Origin: Microbacterium natoriense
GTDB taxonomy: Bacteria > Actinomycetota > Actinomycetes > Actinomycetales > Microbacteriaceae
Length of the DNA stretch: 64,000 nucleotides
Direction of reading: 5' to 3'
Assembly (NCBI RefSeq): GCF_030816295.1
Contig: NZ_JAUSXV010000001.1
Coordinates: forward strand, 2,604,001-2,668,000
Of the stretch, positions 33,149 through 41,630 are shown one piece after another. The position numbers were made by a program, and so were the translations under genes. Each line of letters begins with the position of its first letter. Positions within the stretch are counted from its first letter, which is position 1. The notes beneath the pieces were generated by a model that was given only the letters and a program-made list of their open reading frames with translations, had not been told where the DNA came from and ran no database searches.

Positions 33149-34459
33149 TCAGCTCCAGTGCCCTCGTTCGTCGATCCACGTGTGCCATGGCGACAGGCTC
33201 TCGACGTGCAGGATGCCGTCGAACGCAGCGCCGATGTCGGCGAGTTCGACTTCGGGACCGTTGTGGGTGCCCGCGGCCGCGGTGATCGGTTCAGGGGCTC
33301 CGGTCAGATCGACGAAGAACGTCCCTGACCCGCCAGCCGCGAGGACCCCGTCCAGCGTGTCCCCTCGCGGCGCAGCCAGCTGTTCGACGAAGGGCGTGGA
33401 GTGCCCCGGCGGGTCGGTGGGGCTCGGACGGTGAAGCCATGCTTCGCCTCCGCCGAACGTCGTACCGATCACCCGCAGATCATCGCCGAGCCGTGCCGCC
33501 AGATGCGTGCCCACCGTGGCGAGCGGGTCGCTGACGAACGGGGGAGCGAGATACGGAGTCCTGCGCACGTGCCCGTTGGCGGCGAACAGCAGAACGCGCT
33601 CCTCTCGGTGCAGGATCCACTCCACCGTGTCGGCCATCGCCACGTCCCGGATGTTCGCCGGTGACCAGGTGCGCGTGGGGCCCTCGGACATGGCCGCGAG
33701 GAACGCATCTGTGCTTCGGGCCAGTTCCGACGCGCGGATGGCGATCGCGACATGTTCGGGATCGGCTCCGGCGGCGGCGTAGTCGGTCGCGCGTGCGCGC
33801 AGGCGCTCTGTCATGCCGTTGATCGCCGCGGTGATCGCGTGGCGCCGGTCACCCGGGAGTGCGAGGTAGGACTGGATCGCCGTCGCCGCGCGGGCGAGGC
33901 CTGATCGATCGGCGGGCAGGTGGTCGAACGCCGGGAGAAGAGTCGCGCGCAGGTGATCCGCGTAGGGCGGATCGGCCCGATCGAGGAATCGGACGACCTC
34001 CTGCACAGCGGGAAGCGCCGACGCGGCGGAATCGGGGACGTCCATGCCGTAGAAGCGCACGGGTTCGCCCGCCAAGGCACGGTCGCGCATCCACACCACG
34101 AGGTCGAGGGCCTCCTGGCACTTCCCGAAATGGTAGGTGACGCCCTCGTTCAGCACTTCGCGGAGACTGCCTTCTCCGGTGCGCACCCAACCATCGACCG
34201 ACAAGCCCTCGACGAAGCCGCTCTCCAGGACGAGGGCGCTGAAGCCCGCGCGCTCGACGAGGAATCGCAGCAGCCGTGCCCGCCAGGCGAGGAATTCGTG
34301 GCTGCGGTGCATCGATTCGCCGAGCGCGACGACGCGAGAGTCGCCGATGAAGGCGAGCAAGGGTTCGAGCTGCGCGTCGGGAACGTCGTCGGGGTCGACC
34401 TCGTCGAAGCGAATGGCCGTGGCTCGCAGCCATGCGGACACCGCCCCTTCGTGACCCAT
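33149..34459 (-). CDS. Erythromycin esterase family protein
   Basis: The 436-aa protein belongs to the EreA/EreB/succinoglycan-protein fold: A-L-G-E48-S-M-H51-R-S-H-E-F, the V-L-E80-S segment and a later N-G-H-V-R-R match the catalytic Glu/His pattern of Ere enzymes. No signal peptide. Chromosomal actinobacterial members are diverse and most have no proven macrolide activity, so a resistance role should not be assumed. It ends flush against the lyase gene and is followed 2 nt upstream by the phosphatase stop. Confidence 0.82.
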   Translation of the reverse strand: MGHEGAVSAWLRATAIRFDEVDPDDVPDAQLEPLLAFIGDSRVVALGESMHRSHEFLAWRARLLRFLVERAGFSALVLESGFVEGLSVDGWVRTGEGSLREVLNEGVTYHFGKCQEALDLVVWMRDRALAGEPVRFYGMDVPDSAASALPAVQEVVRFLDRADPPYADHLRATLLPAFDHLPADRSGLARAATAIQSYLALPGDRRHAITAAINGMTERLRARATDYAAAGADPEHVAIAIRASELARSTDAFLAAMSEGPTRTWSPANIRDVAMADTVEWILHREERVLLFAANGHVRRTPYLAPPFVSDPLATVGTHLAARLGDDLRVIGTTFGGGEAWLHRPSPTDPPGHSTPFVEQLAAPRGDTLDGVLAAGGSGTFFVDLTGAPEPITAAAGTHNGPEVELADIGAAFDGILHVESLSPWHTWIDERGHWS

Positions 34460-34461
34460 CG

Positions 34462-35049
34462 TCAGAAGACGCGCGCCTGCTCGAGCAGGCGCACCGACGC
34501 GGGCGATACCTCGAAGCGGTGCACCGAGCCGTTGGCCAGCATGTCGCCGATCTTCGGGAGCGTGCCGCCGGAGACGTGATCGATGAGGGAGCGGATGACA
34601 CCGCCGTGAGCGACGACGATCACCGACTCGGCCACGGGGGCTGAACGTCGGCGCGCCTCACGGGCGATGCGGTGCAGGGCCGCGAGTGAGCGCTCGCCGA
34701 CCTCCTCTAGCGACTCGGCGCCGGGAACCGGGGCGTGCCAGTCGCCGTACTTCTCGAGGTACTCGGGAACGAGCATCCCTTCGCCCTCGCCGAACTCCCG
34801 CTCCCGGATCTCCGGCACGAGCGCCGGAGCGCCGAGTCCCAACTCTGCCGCGATGATCTCCGCGGTCTCTCGGGCGCGCAGCAGCGGGCTCGCGTAGATG
34901 GTGTGGTGGACGGATCCGCTCAGCTGGTCGGCTGCCCGATGTGCGTCGGCCCGGCCGGTCTCGTTCAGCGGGATGTCGGTCGTTCCCTGAATGCGGCGAG
35001 CCAGGTTCCAGTCGGTCTGGCCGTGTCGGACGAGGGTGATGAGGGTCAC
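34462..35049 (-). CDS. Histidine phosphatase (phosphoglycerate mutase-like)
   Basis: From the GTG at 35049, 195 residues begin T-L-I-T-L-V-R-H-G-Q-T-D-W-N (RHG motif) and contain the second His in V-V-A-H-G-G and the acid in the R-E-R-E-F-G-E-G-E-G segment. AGGAG lies 9 nt upstream and the start overlaps the sirtuin stop (GTGA). The substrate is unknown; the family includes cofactor-dependent mutases and general phosphatases. Confidence 0.9.
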   Translation of the reverse strand: MTLITLVRHGQTDWNLARRIQGTTDIPLNETGRADAHRAADQLSGSVHHTIYASPLLRARETAEIIAAELGLGAPALVPEIREREFGEGEGMLVPEYLEKYGDWHAPVPGAESLEEVGERSLAALHRIAREARRRSAPVAESVIVVAHGGVIRSLIDHVSGGTLPKIGDMLANGSVHRFEVSPASVRLLEQARVF

Positions 35050-35885
35050 TGCAGAAGCTCCTGGATGGCGGGGAGCACGATGCTCGTGCCGGACGCGAGC
35101 GTGACGTCCGCCCAGGTGTCGGCGCGAGTGGGCTCGTGATTGACGATGATGAGGGGGATGCCGCGACGACGCGCGCGTTCGACGAGCCGGACTCCCGAGT
35201 TCACGACGAGGGAGGAGCCGGCGACGATCAGCGCCGAACTCGCGCGCAGCAGCGACTCGGCGGCCTTGAACCTGTCCTGCGGCACGTACTCGCCGAAGAA
35301 CACGACGTCGGGCTTGAGCATCCCCTCGCACACCGTGCACACCGGCACGATGAACCCGTCTGTGCTCTCGGGCAGGACATCGCCGTCCGGTGCGAGCACG
35401 ACGTTCTCGGGAACGGCGATCCAGGGGTTGCGCTCTTCGATCTGCCCAGCGATGTCGCGGCGGTCGAAGACCTGACCGCAGTGCAGGCAGAGCACGCGGC
35501 GCATGGTGCCGTGCACCTCGATCACGTGCGAGCTGCCGGCGCGCAGGTGCAGACCGTCGACGTTCTGGGTGATGACGCCGCTGACGACGCCTCCCGCTTC
35601 CATCTCTGCGAGGGCGATGTGCCCCGCGTTCGGCTCGGCCTGCGCGAAGGCCCGCCAGCCGAGGTGACCGCCCACCCAGTATCGCCGCCGGGCGGACTCG
35701 TCGCCGAGGTACTTCTGGATGGTCATCGGGTCGGACCTGGTGCGGGCCCCTTCGCCGCGATAGGCGGGGATCCCGGAGTCGGTCGAGATGCCGGCGCCCG
35801 TGAGCAGGGCGACCTTGCGTCCACGGAGAAGATCTGCGGCCTTCTCGATGCGAGCGTCGAGCTCGTCATCCGTCATCGCGGTCAC
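35046..35885 (-). CDS. Sirtuin (NAD-dependent protein deacylase)
   Basis: Sir2 motifs are complete: G-A-G-I-S-T-D-S-G-I-P-A-Y-R-G, T-Q-N-V-D-G-L-H with the catalytic His in E-V-H-G-T, Zn ligands C-L-H-C and C-T-V-C, and the late G-S-S-L-V-V-N-S-G. GTG 35885 is chosen because GGGAGG is close upstream; ATG 35876 is an alternative three codons in. It forms a two-gene unit with the phosphatase. Confidence 0.9.
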   Translation of the reverse strand: MTAMTDDELDARIEKAADLLRGRKVALLTGAGISTDSGIPAYRGEGARTRSDPMTIQKYLGDESARRRYWVGGHLGWRAFAQAEPNAGHIALAEMEAGGVVSGVITQNVDGLHLRAGSSHVIEVHGTMRRVLCLHCGQVFDRRDIAGQIEERNPWIAVPENVVLAPDGDVLPESTDGFIVPVCTVCEGMLKPDVVFFGEYVPQDRFKAAESLLRASSALIVAGSSLVVNSGVRLVERARRRGIPLIIVNHEPTRADTWADVTLASGTSIVLPAIQELLQ

Positions 35886-35955
35886 GGAACCTCCCTCAGC
35901 GAGTCTACGGGGCGCGGCCGTCACCGGCTCGCCGCGCATGTCACAGTGGAGGTCT

Positions 35956-36756
35956 ATGGAACTCATCGAGATCGCCTCCGCAGACGATGCGCGGCTGGAC
36001 GACTACCGCGACCTCACCGACACCGCGCTGCGGGCTGTCTCCGAACCGGCAGGTGGGCTCTACATCGCAGAATCGGCCAAGGTCATCGAGCGTGCCGTCG
36101 CCGCGCGGCACCGTCCGCGCTCGGTCATGGTGCAGCGACGCTGGGTCGACGGCATCCGCTCTCTGCTCGTCGAGCACGATGTCCCCGTCTATGTCGTTCC
36201 GGATGAGGTGGCCGAGAGCGTCACCGGGTTCGCGGTGCACCGCGGAGCGATCGCATCGATGCACCGACCGACGCTTCCGTCGGTCGCCGACATCGTCGCC
36301 GATGCCTCGCTGGTGCTGCTCCTGGAGGGAATCGGCGACCACACGAACGTCGGCGCCGCCTTCCGGGCGGCGGCAGGGCTCGGTGCGGATGCCGTGCTCG
36401 TGTCGCCGCGTTGCGCAGACCCGCTCTACCGCCGCAGCGTCCGCGTCAGCATGGGCACGGTGTTCCAGGTGCCCTGGACGAGGATCGAGGACTGGGACGC
36501 CGGCGTCGAGGACATGCGCCGTGCCGGGGTCGAGCTCGCCGCGCTCGCACTGGCTGAAGACGCCGTGCCCCTCGACGTCTACGCGCGCGACCGCCCCGCC
36601 CGGGTGGCGCTGATGATGGGTTCGGAGGGCGACGGTCTTTCGGGCGCGGCCCTCGCCTCAGCAGACAGCGTCGTGACGATCCCGATGACCGGGGGAGTGG
36701 ACTCCCTCAACGTCGCTTCGGCCGCGGCGGTCGCCCTGTGGGCGTTGTCCCGCTGA
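35956..36756 (+). CDS. TrmH/SpoU-type RNA 2'-O-methyltransferase
   Basis: The 266-aa protein ends with the SPOUT knot motifs: N-V-G-A-A-F-R-A-A (motif 1), M-M-G-S-E-G-D-G-L (motif 2) and I-P-M-T-G-G-V-D-S-L-N-V-A-S-A (motif 3). An N-terminal L30e-like substrate-binding part precedes it. GTGGAGG lies 5 nt before the ATG. The RNA target (rRNA or tRNA) is not deducible. Confidence 0.92.
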   Translation: MELIEIASADDARLDDYRDLTDTALRAVSEPAGGLYIAESAKVIERAVAARHRPRSVMVQRRWVDGIRSLLVEHDVPVYVVPDEVAESVTGFAVHRGAIASMHRPTLPSVADIVADASLVLLLEGIGDHTNVGAAFRAAAGLGADAVLVSPRCADPLYRRSVRVSMGTVFQVPWTRIEDWDAGVEDMRRAGVELAALALAEDAVPLDVYARDRPARVALMMGSEGDGLSGAALASADSVVTIPMTGGVDSLNVASAAAVALWALSR

Positions 36757-36769
36757 CGGGCTTGCGTCG

Positions 36770-37603
36770 TCAGCTCTGATCAGTCTCGAACCGGATGAAC
36801 GGAGCAGCGTCGGGGCGCTTGGCGGCGACGTGATCGCCGGAGGACTGGTGCCGCAGGCGGCGCAGCACCCACGGGACGAGGTGCTCGCGGGCCCAGCCAA
36901 GGTCTTCCGCACGGGCCTCGCGCCAGGTGCGCACGGGAATGGGCTCCGGCTGCATCGCTTCGAGATCGTTCGGGACGTTCAGGGCGCGCAGTACCATGCG
37001 CGCGACTTCGTGGTGGCCGAGCGCGTTGTAGTGCAGGCGATCGTCGTCGAAGAACCGCGGATCCTGCACGACCTTGAGCGCCCACTGATCCGCGACGATG
37101 CAGTCGTGCCGATCCGCGATCGCCCGCACGTTCTCGTTGTAGATCGCGACCTTGCCGCGGAACGGCCGGAAGACGGGTGTGAAGCCCGTATCGATCCCCG
37201 TGAACAGCAGGATGGCGGCACCGGTCGACGCGAGACGTGCCACCGCGTCCTCGAGCTGGACGGCGATCGCATCGGGGTCGGTACCGGGGCGGATGACGTC
37301 GTTGCCGCCGGCGCAGATCGAGATGAGATCCGGTCGCAGCGCGACGGCCGGCTCGATCTGGTCTCTGACGATCTGAGCGATGAGCTTGCCGCGCACCGCG
37401 AGATTCGCGTAGGCGAAGTCGTCGACCTGCTGCGAGAGCACTTCCGCGACCCGGTCGGCCCAGCCGAGGTGGCTGCCGGGCGCCGAGGGATCGGGATCGC
37501 CGATGCCTTCGGTGAACGAGTCTCCGATCGCGACGAAGCGCCGCCACGGATGAGAGGTCTCGTTGGCCACGAACGGCGTCCGGGTCGAATCCTGGTCGGT
37601 CAT
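36770..37603 (-). CDS. SGNH/GDSL hydrolase
   Basis: The 277-aa protein has block I G-D-S-F-T-E-G-I (catalytic Ser), block III G-G-N-D and block V D-R-L-H-Y-N-A-L-G-H-H (catalytic Asp and His). No signal peptide is present, so it acts in the cytoplasm or is exported unusually. ATG 37603 is chosen for its AAGGAGAG site 7 nt upstream. It is divergent from the helicase gene and convergent with the methyltransferase gene. Confidence 0.9.
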   Translation of the reverse strand: MTDQDSTRTPFVANETSHPWRRFVAIGDSFTEGIGDPDPSAPGSHLGWADRVAEVLSQQVDDFAYANLAVRGKLIAQIVRDQIEPAVALRPDLISICAGGNDVIRPGTDPDAIAVQLEDAVARLASTGAAILLFTGIDTGFTPVFRPFRGKVAIYNENVRAIADRHDCIVADQWALKVVQDPRFFDDDRLHYNALGHHEVARMVLRALNVPNDLEAMQPEPIPVRTWREARAEDLGWAREHLVPWVLRRLRHQSSGDHVAAKRPDAAPFIRFETDQS

Positions 37604-37715
37604 CCAGCTCTCCTTCGCGAACATGCGCCATCCAGGGATCGCGGCGGCGCAGGGAACGAGCCTACCCGGCGCAGGCGTACGACGGCAGCGTGTGCTCTCT
37701 GTCTGCAGCACCGCC

Positions 37716-37721
37716 TATCGT
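37716..37721 (+). promoter_or_regulatory. -10 box (TATCGT) of a probable leaderless transcript
   Basis: TATCGT is followed by seven bases and ATG 37729; the adjacent GAAGGG touches the start codon and is too close for a ribosome site. Confidence 0.45.
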
Positions 37722-37728
37722 TGAAGGG

Positions 37729-39471
37729 ATGCTTTCTCCGTCCTTCCCTCAGCGCGCCCCATGGGGCACCGCGAACAAGCTGCGGGCCTGGCAGCAGGAG
37801 GCGCTCGACCAGTACTTTCAGGCGGATCAGCGGGACTTCCTCGTCGCTGCGACCCCCGGAGCAGGCAAGACCACGTTCGCCCTCACCCTCGCCGTCGAGC
37901 TGATGCGCATCGGCGAGGTGAACCGGATCATCGTGGTCGCCCCGACCGAGCACCTGAAGACGCAGTGGGCGGATGCCGCTGCGCGCGTGCACATCAGGCT
38001 CGACCCCTACTTCAAGAACAGCCGCTGGGCTCCCGCACGGCAGTACCACGGCGTCGTCGTGACCTACGCGCAGGTGGCGGCGAAGTCGTCCGTCCACCGG
38101 CACCTGACCGAAGACGCCAAGACCCTGGTGATCCTCGACGAGGTGCACCACGGCGGCGATGCGCTGAGCTGGGGTGACGCGATCCGCGATGCCTACGGAC
38201 CCGCGAAGCGACGCCTGCTGCTGAGCGGCACGCCTTTCCGCAGTGACACCGCGCCCATCCCGTTCGTTGAGTACCTGCCCGACGAGTCGGGCGCACGGGT
38301 GTCGAGCACCGACTACAGCTACGGCTACGGTCGCGCTCTCGCCGACGGCGTGGTGCGACCCGTGCTGTTCCACATGTACGCGGGCAAGATGCGCTGGCGC
38401 ACCAGCGCGGGCGACGAACTCGAGGCGCATCTGGGGCAGGACAACACGAAGGACGTCAACTCGCAGGCATGGCGCACGGCTCTCGACCCCGAGGGCTCGT
38501 GGATGCCGGCCGTGCTGTCGGCGGCGGATCGACGGCTGACGGAGATCCGCCACCACATCCCGGATGCCGGGGGACTGGTTCTCGCGACCGATCAGACGGT
38601 CGCCCGCGCCTACGCCAAGATCCTGCACGGCATCACCGGCCGCCAGCCCACCATCGTGCTCTCCGACGACGCCTCCGCTTCGCAGCGCATCGAGAAGTTC
38701 AGCGCGAGCGACGACCGCTGGATGGTCGCTGTGCGCATGGTCTCCGAGGGCGTCGACGTGCCGCGACTCGCCGTCGGCGTGTACGCGACGTCGTCGTCGA
38801 CTCCGCTGTTCTTCGCCCAGGCCATCGGCCGGTTCGTGCGAGCGCGACGGCGCGGAGAAGCCGCGAGCGTGTTCCTGCCCAACGTTCCGGTGCTGATGGG
38901 CCTCGCGAACGAGATGGAGAAGCAGCGCGATCACGCCCTCGACCGCAATGACAAAGACGCAGACGGGCTCGACGACTCGTTGCTCGAGAGCGCCAATCGC
39001 GAAGACGACGCCTCGGACGCCCTGACTCAGGAGTTCAGTTACCAGGCGATCTCGTCGATCGCCCACTTCGACCGCGTCGTCTTCGACGGCAAGGACTTCG
39101 GGCAGCTCGCCGAACCCGGCACGCCGGAAGAGGAGGAGTTCATCGGATTCCCGGGTCTCCTCGAACCCGAGCACGTGCACGAGCTGCTGATGCAGCGCGC
39201 CGCTCGCCAGTCGCGCCTGCGGGAAGTCAGGGAGTCGACGGCCGATCCGACCGAGACGACCACGCTGCCGACGCCGCTGCACCGCACTCTGAAAGAGCAG
39301 CGGCAGCTGCTGAACAGCCTCGTCGGACTCTACGCGAGGCAGACGGGGGAGCCGCACGGCTCGGTGCACGCCGAGTTGCGTCGGATCTGCGGCGGCCCGG
39401 CCGTCGCACAGGCCACCGTGACGCAGCTGCAGTCGCGCATCGAGGTGCTCCGCAAGCGCGTGCGCTCCTGA
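37729..39471 (+). CDS. DEAD/DEAH-box superfamily 2 helicase
   Basis: The 580-aa protein has Walker A A-T-P-G-A-G-K-T-T (41-49), Walker B D-E-V-H-H, motif III L-S-G-T-P-F and motif VI Q-A-I-G-R-F-V-R-A-R-R. ATG 37729 gives a family-like N-terminus; an upstream in-frame GTG at 37690 adds unrelated residues. The C-terminal ~170 residues are acidic and helical with no recognised domain. Related actinobacterial proteins are annotated as ATP-dependent DNA helicases of unknown role. Confidence 0.88.
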   Translation: MLSPSFPQRAPWGTANKLRAWQQEALDQYFQADQRDFLVAATPGAGKTTFALTLAVELMRIGEVNRIIVVAPTEHLKTQWADAAARVHIRLDPYFKNSRWAPARQYHGVVVTYAQVAAKSSVHRHLTEDAKTLVILDEVHHGGDALSWGDAIRDAYGPAKRRLLLSGTPFRSDTAPIPFVEYLPDESGARVSSTDYSYGYGRALADGVVRPVLFHMYAGKMRWRTSAGDELEAHLGQDNTKDVNSQAWRTALDPEGSWMPAVLSAADRRLTEIRHHIPDAGGLVLATDQTVARAYAKILHGITGRQPTIVLSDDASASQRIEKFSASDDRWMVAVRMVSEGVDVPRLAVGVYATSSSTPLFFAQAIGRFVRARRRGEAASVFLPNVPVLMGLANEMEKQRDHALDRNDKDADGLDDSLLESANREDDASDALTQEFSYQAISSIAHFDRVVFDGKDFGQLAEPGTPEEEEFIGFPGLLEPEHVHELLMQRAARQSRLREVRESTADPTETTTLPTPLHRTLKEQRQLLNSLVGLYARQTGEPHGSVHAELRRICGGPAVAQATVTQLQSRIEVLRKRVRS

Positions 39472-39616
39472 CCACAAGTCCTGCTCCCTGACGGCCGGGC
39501 GCTCGATCGCGCCGACGGGTTCGGATTCCCGAAAACCTGGCAATCCTCGTCCGGACTCGGCGACCCGGCATCCGCCCGGATAGCGTTGAACGGTTGCCCG
39601 AATCCTGGAGGAGAGC

Positions 39617-40714
39617 ATGACAGCGCCCGCTGCCGCAGCGCCCACCGCCGCCGATCGTCGCCGCTGGGCGCGCTATCTCGTCGAGGAGCGCGCCGAGGGC
39701 ACCGTCTACCAGCGCCTCGCCGCCCGTCGGGAAGGCGAGGAACGCGAGATCCTTCTCAACCTCGCCGAGGCCGAGCGCCGTCACGAGCAGCACTGGCTCG
39801 ATCTTCTCGGCGCGGAGCCCGCCCGTCTGCCTCGGGCCGGCCTTCGCTCGCGCATGCTCGGGTGGATGGCCGGGAAGTTCGGGTCGATCTTCGTGCTCGC
39901 GCTCGCGCAGAGCGCTGAGGCTCGTTCTCCGTACGACACCGAGGCCTGGGCCTCGCCAGCCATGCGGGCGGACGAGAAGGTGCACTACGAGGTCGTGCGA
40001 GGGCTCGCCGCACGCGGACGGCGGCGTCTGTCGGGTTCGTTCCGGGCGGCCGTCTTCGGAGCGAACGACGGCCTCGTCAGCAATCTCGCGCTCGTGCTCG
40101 GCATCGGCGCGACCGGCGTCAGCAGCGGCTTCGTGCTGTTCAGCGGTATCGCGGGCCTCCTCGCCGGCGCGCTGTCGATGGGAGCAGGGGAGTTCGTCTC
40201 CGTGCGGTCGCAGCGTGAGCTCCTGGCGTCCACCGAGGCGAACGACGATGCCGCCGCGTCCGCGGCGGATCTCGACATCGACGAGAACGAGCTGGCCCTC
40301 GTCTACCGGGCCCGCGGCATGGACGAGGCGGAGTCGCTCAGCCGAGCCCGCAAGATCGTGACGGCCGCGCGAGCAGGGGCGCAGTACGCGACGACGGGTC
40401 CCGTGCGCACCCACGGAGCCGACGACCACGAGATCGTGGGCAGCGACTGGACCGCGGCGATCTCGAGCTTCCTGCTGTTCGCCTCGGGAGCGATCGTGCC
40501 GGTGCTGCCCTGGCTCTTCGGGCTGCAGGGGACCACGGCGGTCATCGTGGCCTTGATCCTCGTCGGCGTAGCCCTGCTTTCGACAGGGGCGATGGTCGGG
40601 ATCCTCTCCGGTGGCCCGCCGCTGCGCCGGGCTCTGCGCCAGCTGGCGATCGGGTTCGGGGCGGCGGCGATCACGTACGTGCTCGGGCTGGTGTTCGGCG
40701 TCGGCGCGGCCTAG
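39617..40714 (+). CDS. Ferritin-like domain fused to VIT1/CCC1-type iron/manganese transporter
   Basis: The first ~140 residues are a ferritin-like helical domain with E-x-x-H type ligands (A-E-A-E-R-R-H-E-Q-H and D-E-K-V-H-Y), and the rest (about 150-365) is a five-span VIT1/CCC1 transporter with F-G-A-N-D-G-L-V-S and G-A-L-S-M-G-A-G-E-F. The order matches membrane-bound ferritins such as MbfA, which export iron and oppose peroxide stress. GGAGGAG lies 4 nt before the ATG. The 145-nt upstream gap has a TAGCGT box at 39581-39586. Confidence 0.9.
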   Translation: MTAPAAAAPTAADRRRWARYLVEERAEGTVYQRLAARREGEEREILLNLAEAERRHEQHWLDLLGAEPARLPRAGLRSRMLGWMAGKFGSIFVLALAQSAEARSPYDTEAWASPAMRADEKVHYEVVRGLAARGRRRLSGSFRAAVFGANDGLVSNLALVLGIGATGVSSGFVLFSGIAGLLAGALSMGAGEFVSVRSQRELLASTEANDDAAASAADLDIDENELALVYRARGMDEAESLSRARKIVTAARAGAQYATTGPVRTHGADDHEIVGSDWTAAISSFLLFASGAIVPVLPWLFGLQGTTAVIVALILVGVALLSTGAMVGILSGGPPLRRALRQLAIGFGAAAITYVLGLVFGVGAA

Positions 40715-40796
40715 CGGCGCCCATCGTGGCGAACGGCTCTCCCGGGCATGTCTGTGCCGTAGTCTCAGCGTGACAGCAGATGAGAGGGCGGATGCC

Positions 40797-41630
40797 GTGA
40801 CGGACGTACTCGCGGATCGACCAGGAGAGCTATCGGCCGAGGAGATCATGCGGCGCAACGCCGTGACGATCCTGGGGCCGGTCGACGCCGATGTCATCGT
40901 CTTCGCTCACGGATACGGCACCGATCAGTCCATCTGGCGGCCGATCGCCGAGACGTTCGCAGCGGACCATCGTGTCGTGCTGTTCGACTACGTGGGGTCG
41001 GGCGCCTCTGACCTCGGCTCCTATGACGAGCGCCGCTACGATGCGCTCGAGGGCTACGCCGACGATCTGATCGAGGTCCTCGATGCCGTCGCGGCCGAGA
41101 GCGCGGTGCTCGTCGCCCACTCGATCAGCGGGATGATCGGGGCCCTGGCGTCCATCCGTCGTCCTGAGCTGTTCCGCGAGATCGTGATGGTCTGCCCGTC
41201 GCCGAGGTACGTGGACGACGAGGCCTACGTCGGCGGCTTCAGCCGAGATGACGTGCTCGGCCTGCTCGCCGCGATCGAGACGAACCAGCCGAGCTGGGCT
41301 TCGTCGCTCGCTCCGGCGGTCACCGCCCGTGACGATCGTCCTGAAGTCGTCGACAGGGTGCGTACGCTCTTCGCGACGACGGCTCAGCGCGTGGCCGTGC
41401 ATTTCGCCCGCGTCGTCTTCTTCAGCGATGTGCGGCGTCGGCTGGACGAGATCCCTGTGCACTGCACGATCGTCCAGTCTCGGGGCGACATCATCTGCCC
41501 GCCCCACATCGGGGAGTACCTGCGCACCCGCATCCCTTCGAACGACCTCGTGCAGCTCGACAGCGCGGGGCATTTCGTTCTGCTCACAGAGCCTGCTCTG
41601 GTCACCGAGGTCATCAGGAACGCCCTGTGA
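40797..41630 (+). CDS. RsbQ-like alpha/beta hydrolase (PAS-domain partner)
   Basis: The protein closely follows Bacillus RsbQ: H-G-Y-G-T-D-Q-S-I-W, V-V-L-F-D-Y-V-G-S-G-A-S-D-L, H-S-I-S-G with Ser109, S-I-R-R-P-E-L-F, then Asp231 and His259. In B. subtilis, RsbQ supplies an unknown small molecule to the PAS domain of RsbP. Here the next gene encodes a PAS-GAF-GGDEF protein whose start overlaps this stop. A TAGTCT box at 40760-40765 gives a transcript on which GTG 40797 has GAGGG upstream; GTG 40770 is an alternative start. Plant KAI2/D14 receptors are of the same family. Confidence 0.9.
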   Translation: MTDVLADRPGELSAEEIMRRNAVTILGPVDADVIVFAHGYGTDQSIWRPIAETFAADHRVVLFDYVGSGASDLGSYDERRYDALEGYADDLIEVLDAVAAESAVLVAHSISGMIGALASIRRPELFREIVMVCPSPRYVDDEAYVGGFSRDDVLGLLAAIETNQPSWASSLAPAVTARDDRPEVVDRVRTLFATTAQRVAVHFARVVFFSDVRRRLDEIPVHCTIVQSRGDIICPPHIGEYLRTRIPSNDLVQLDSAGHFVLLTEPALVTEVIRNAL

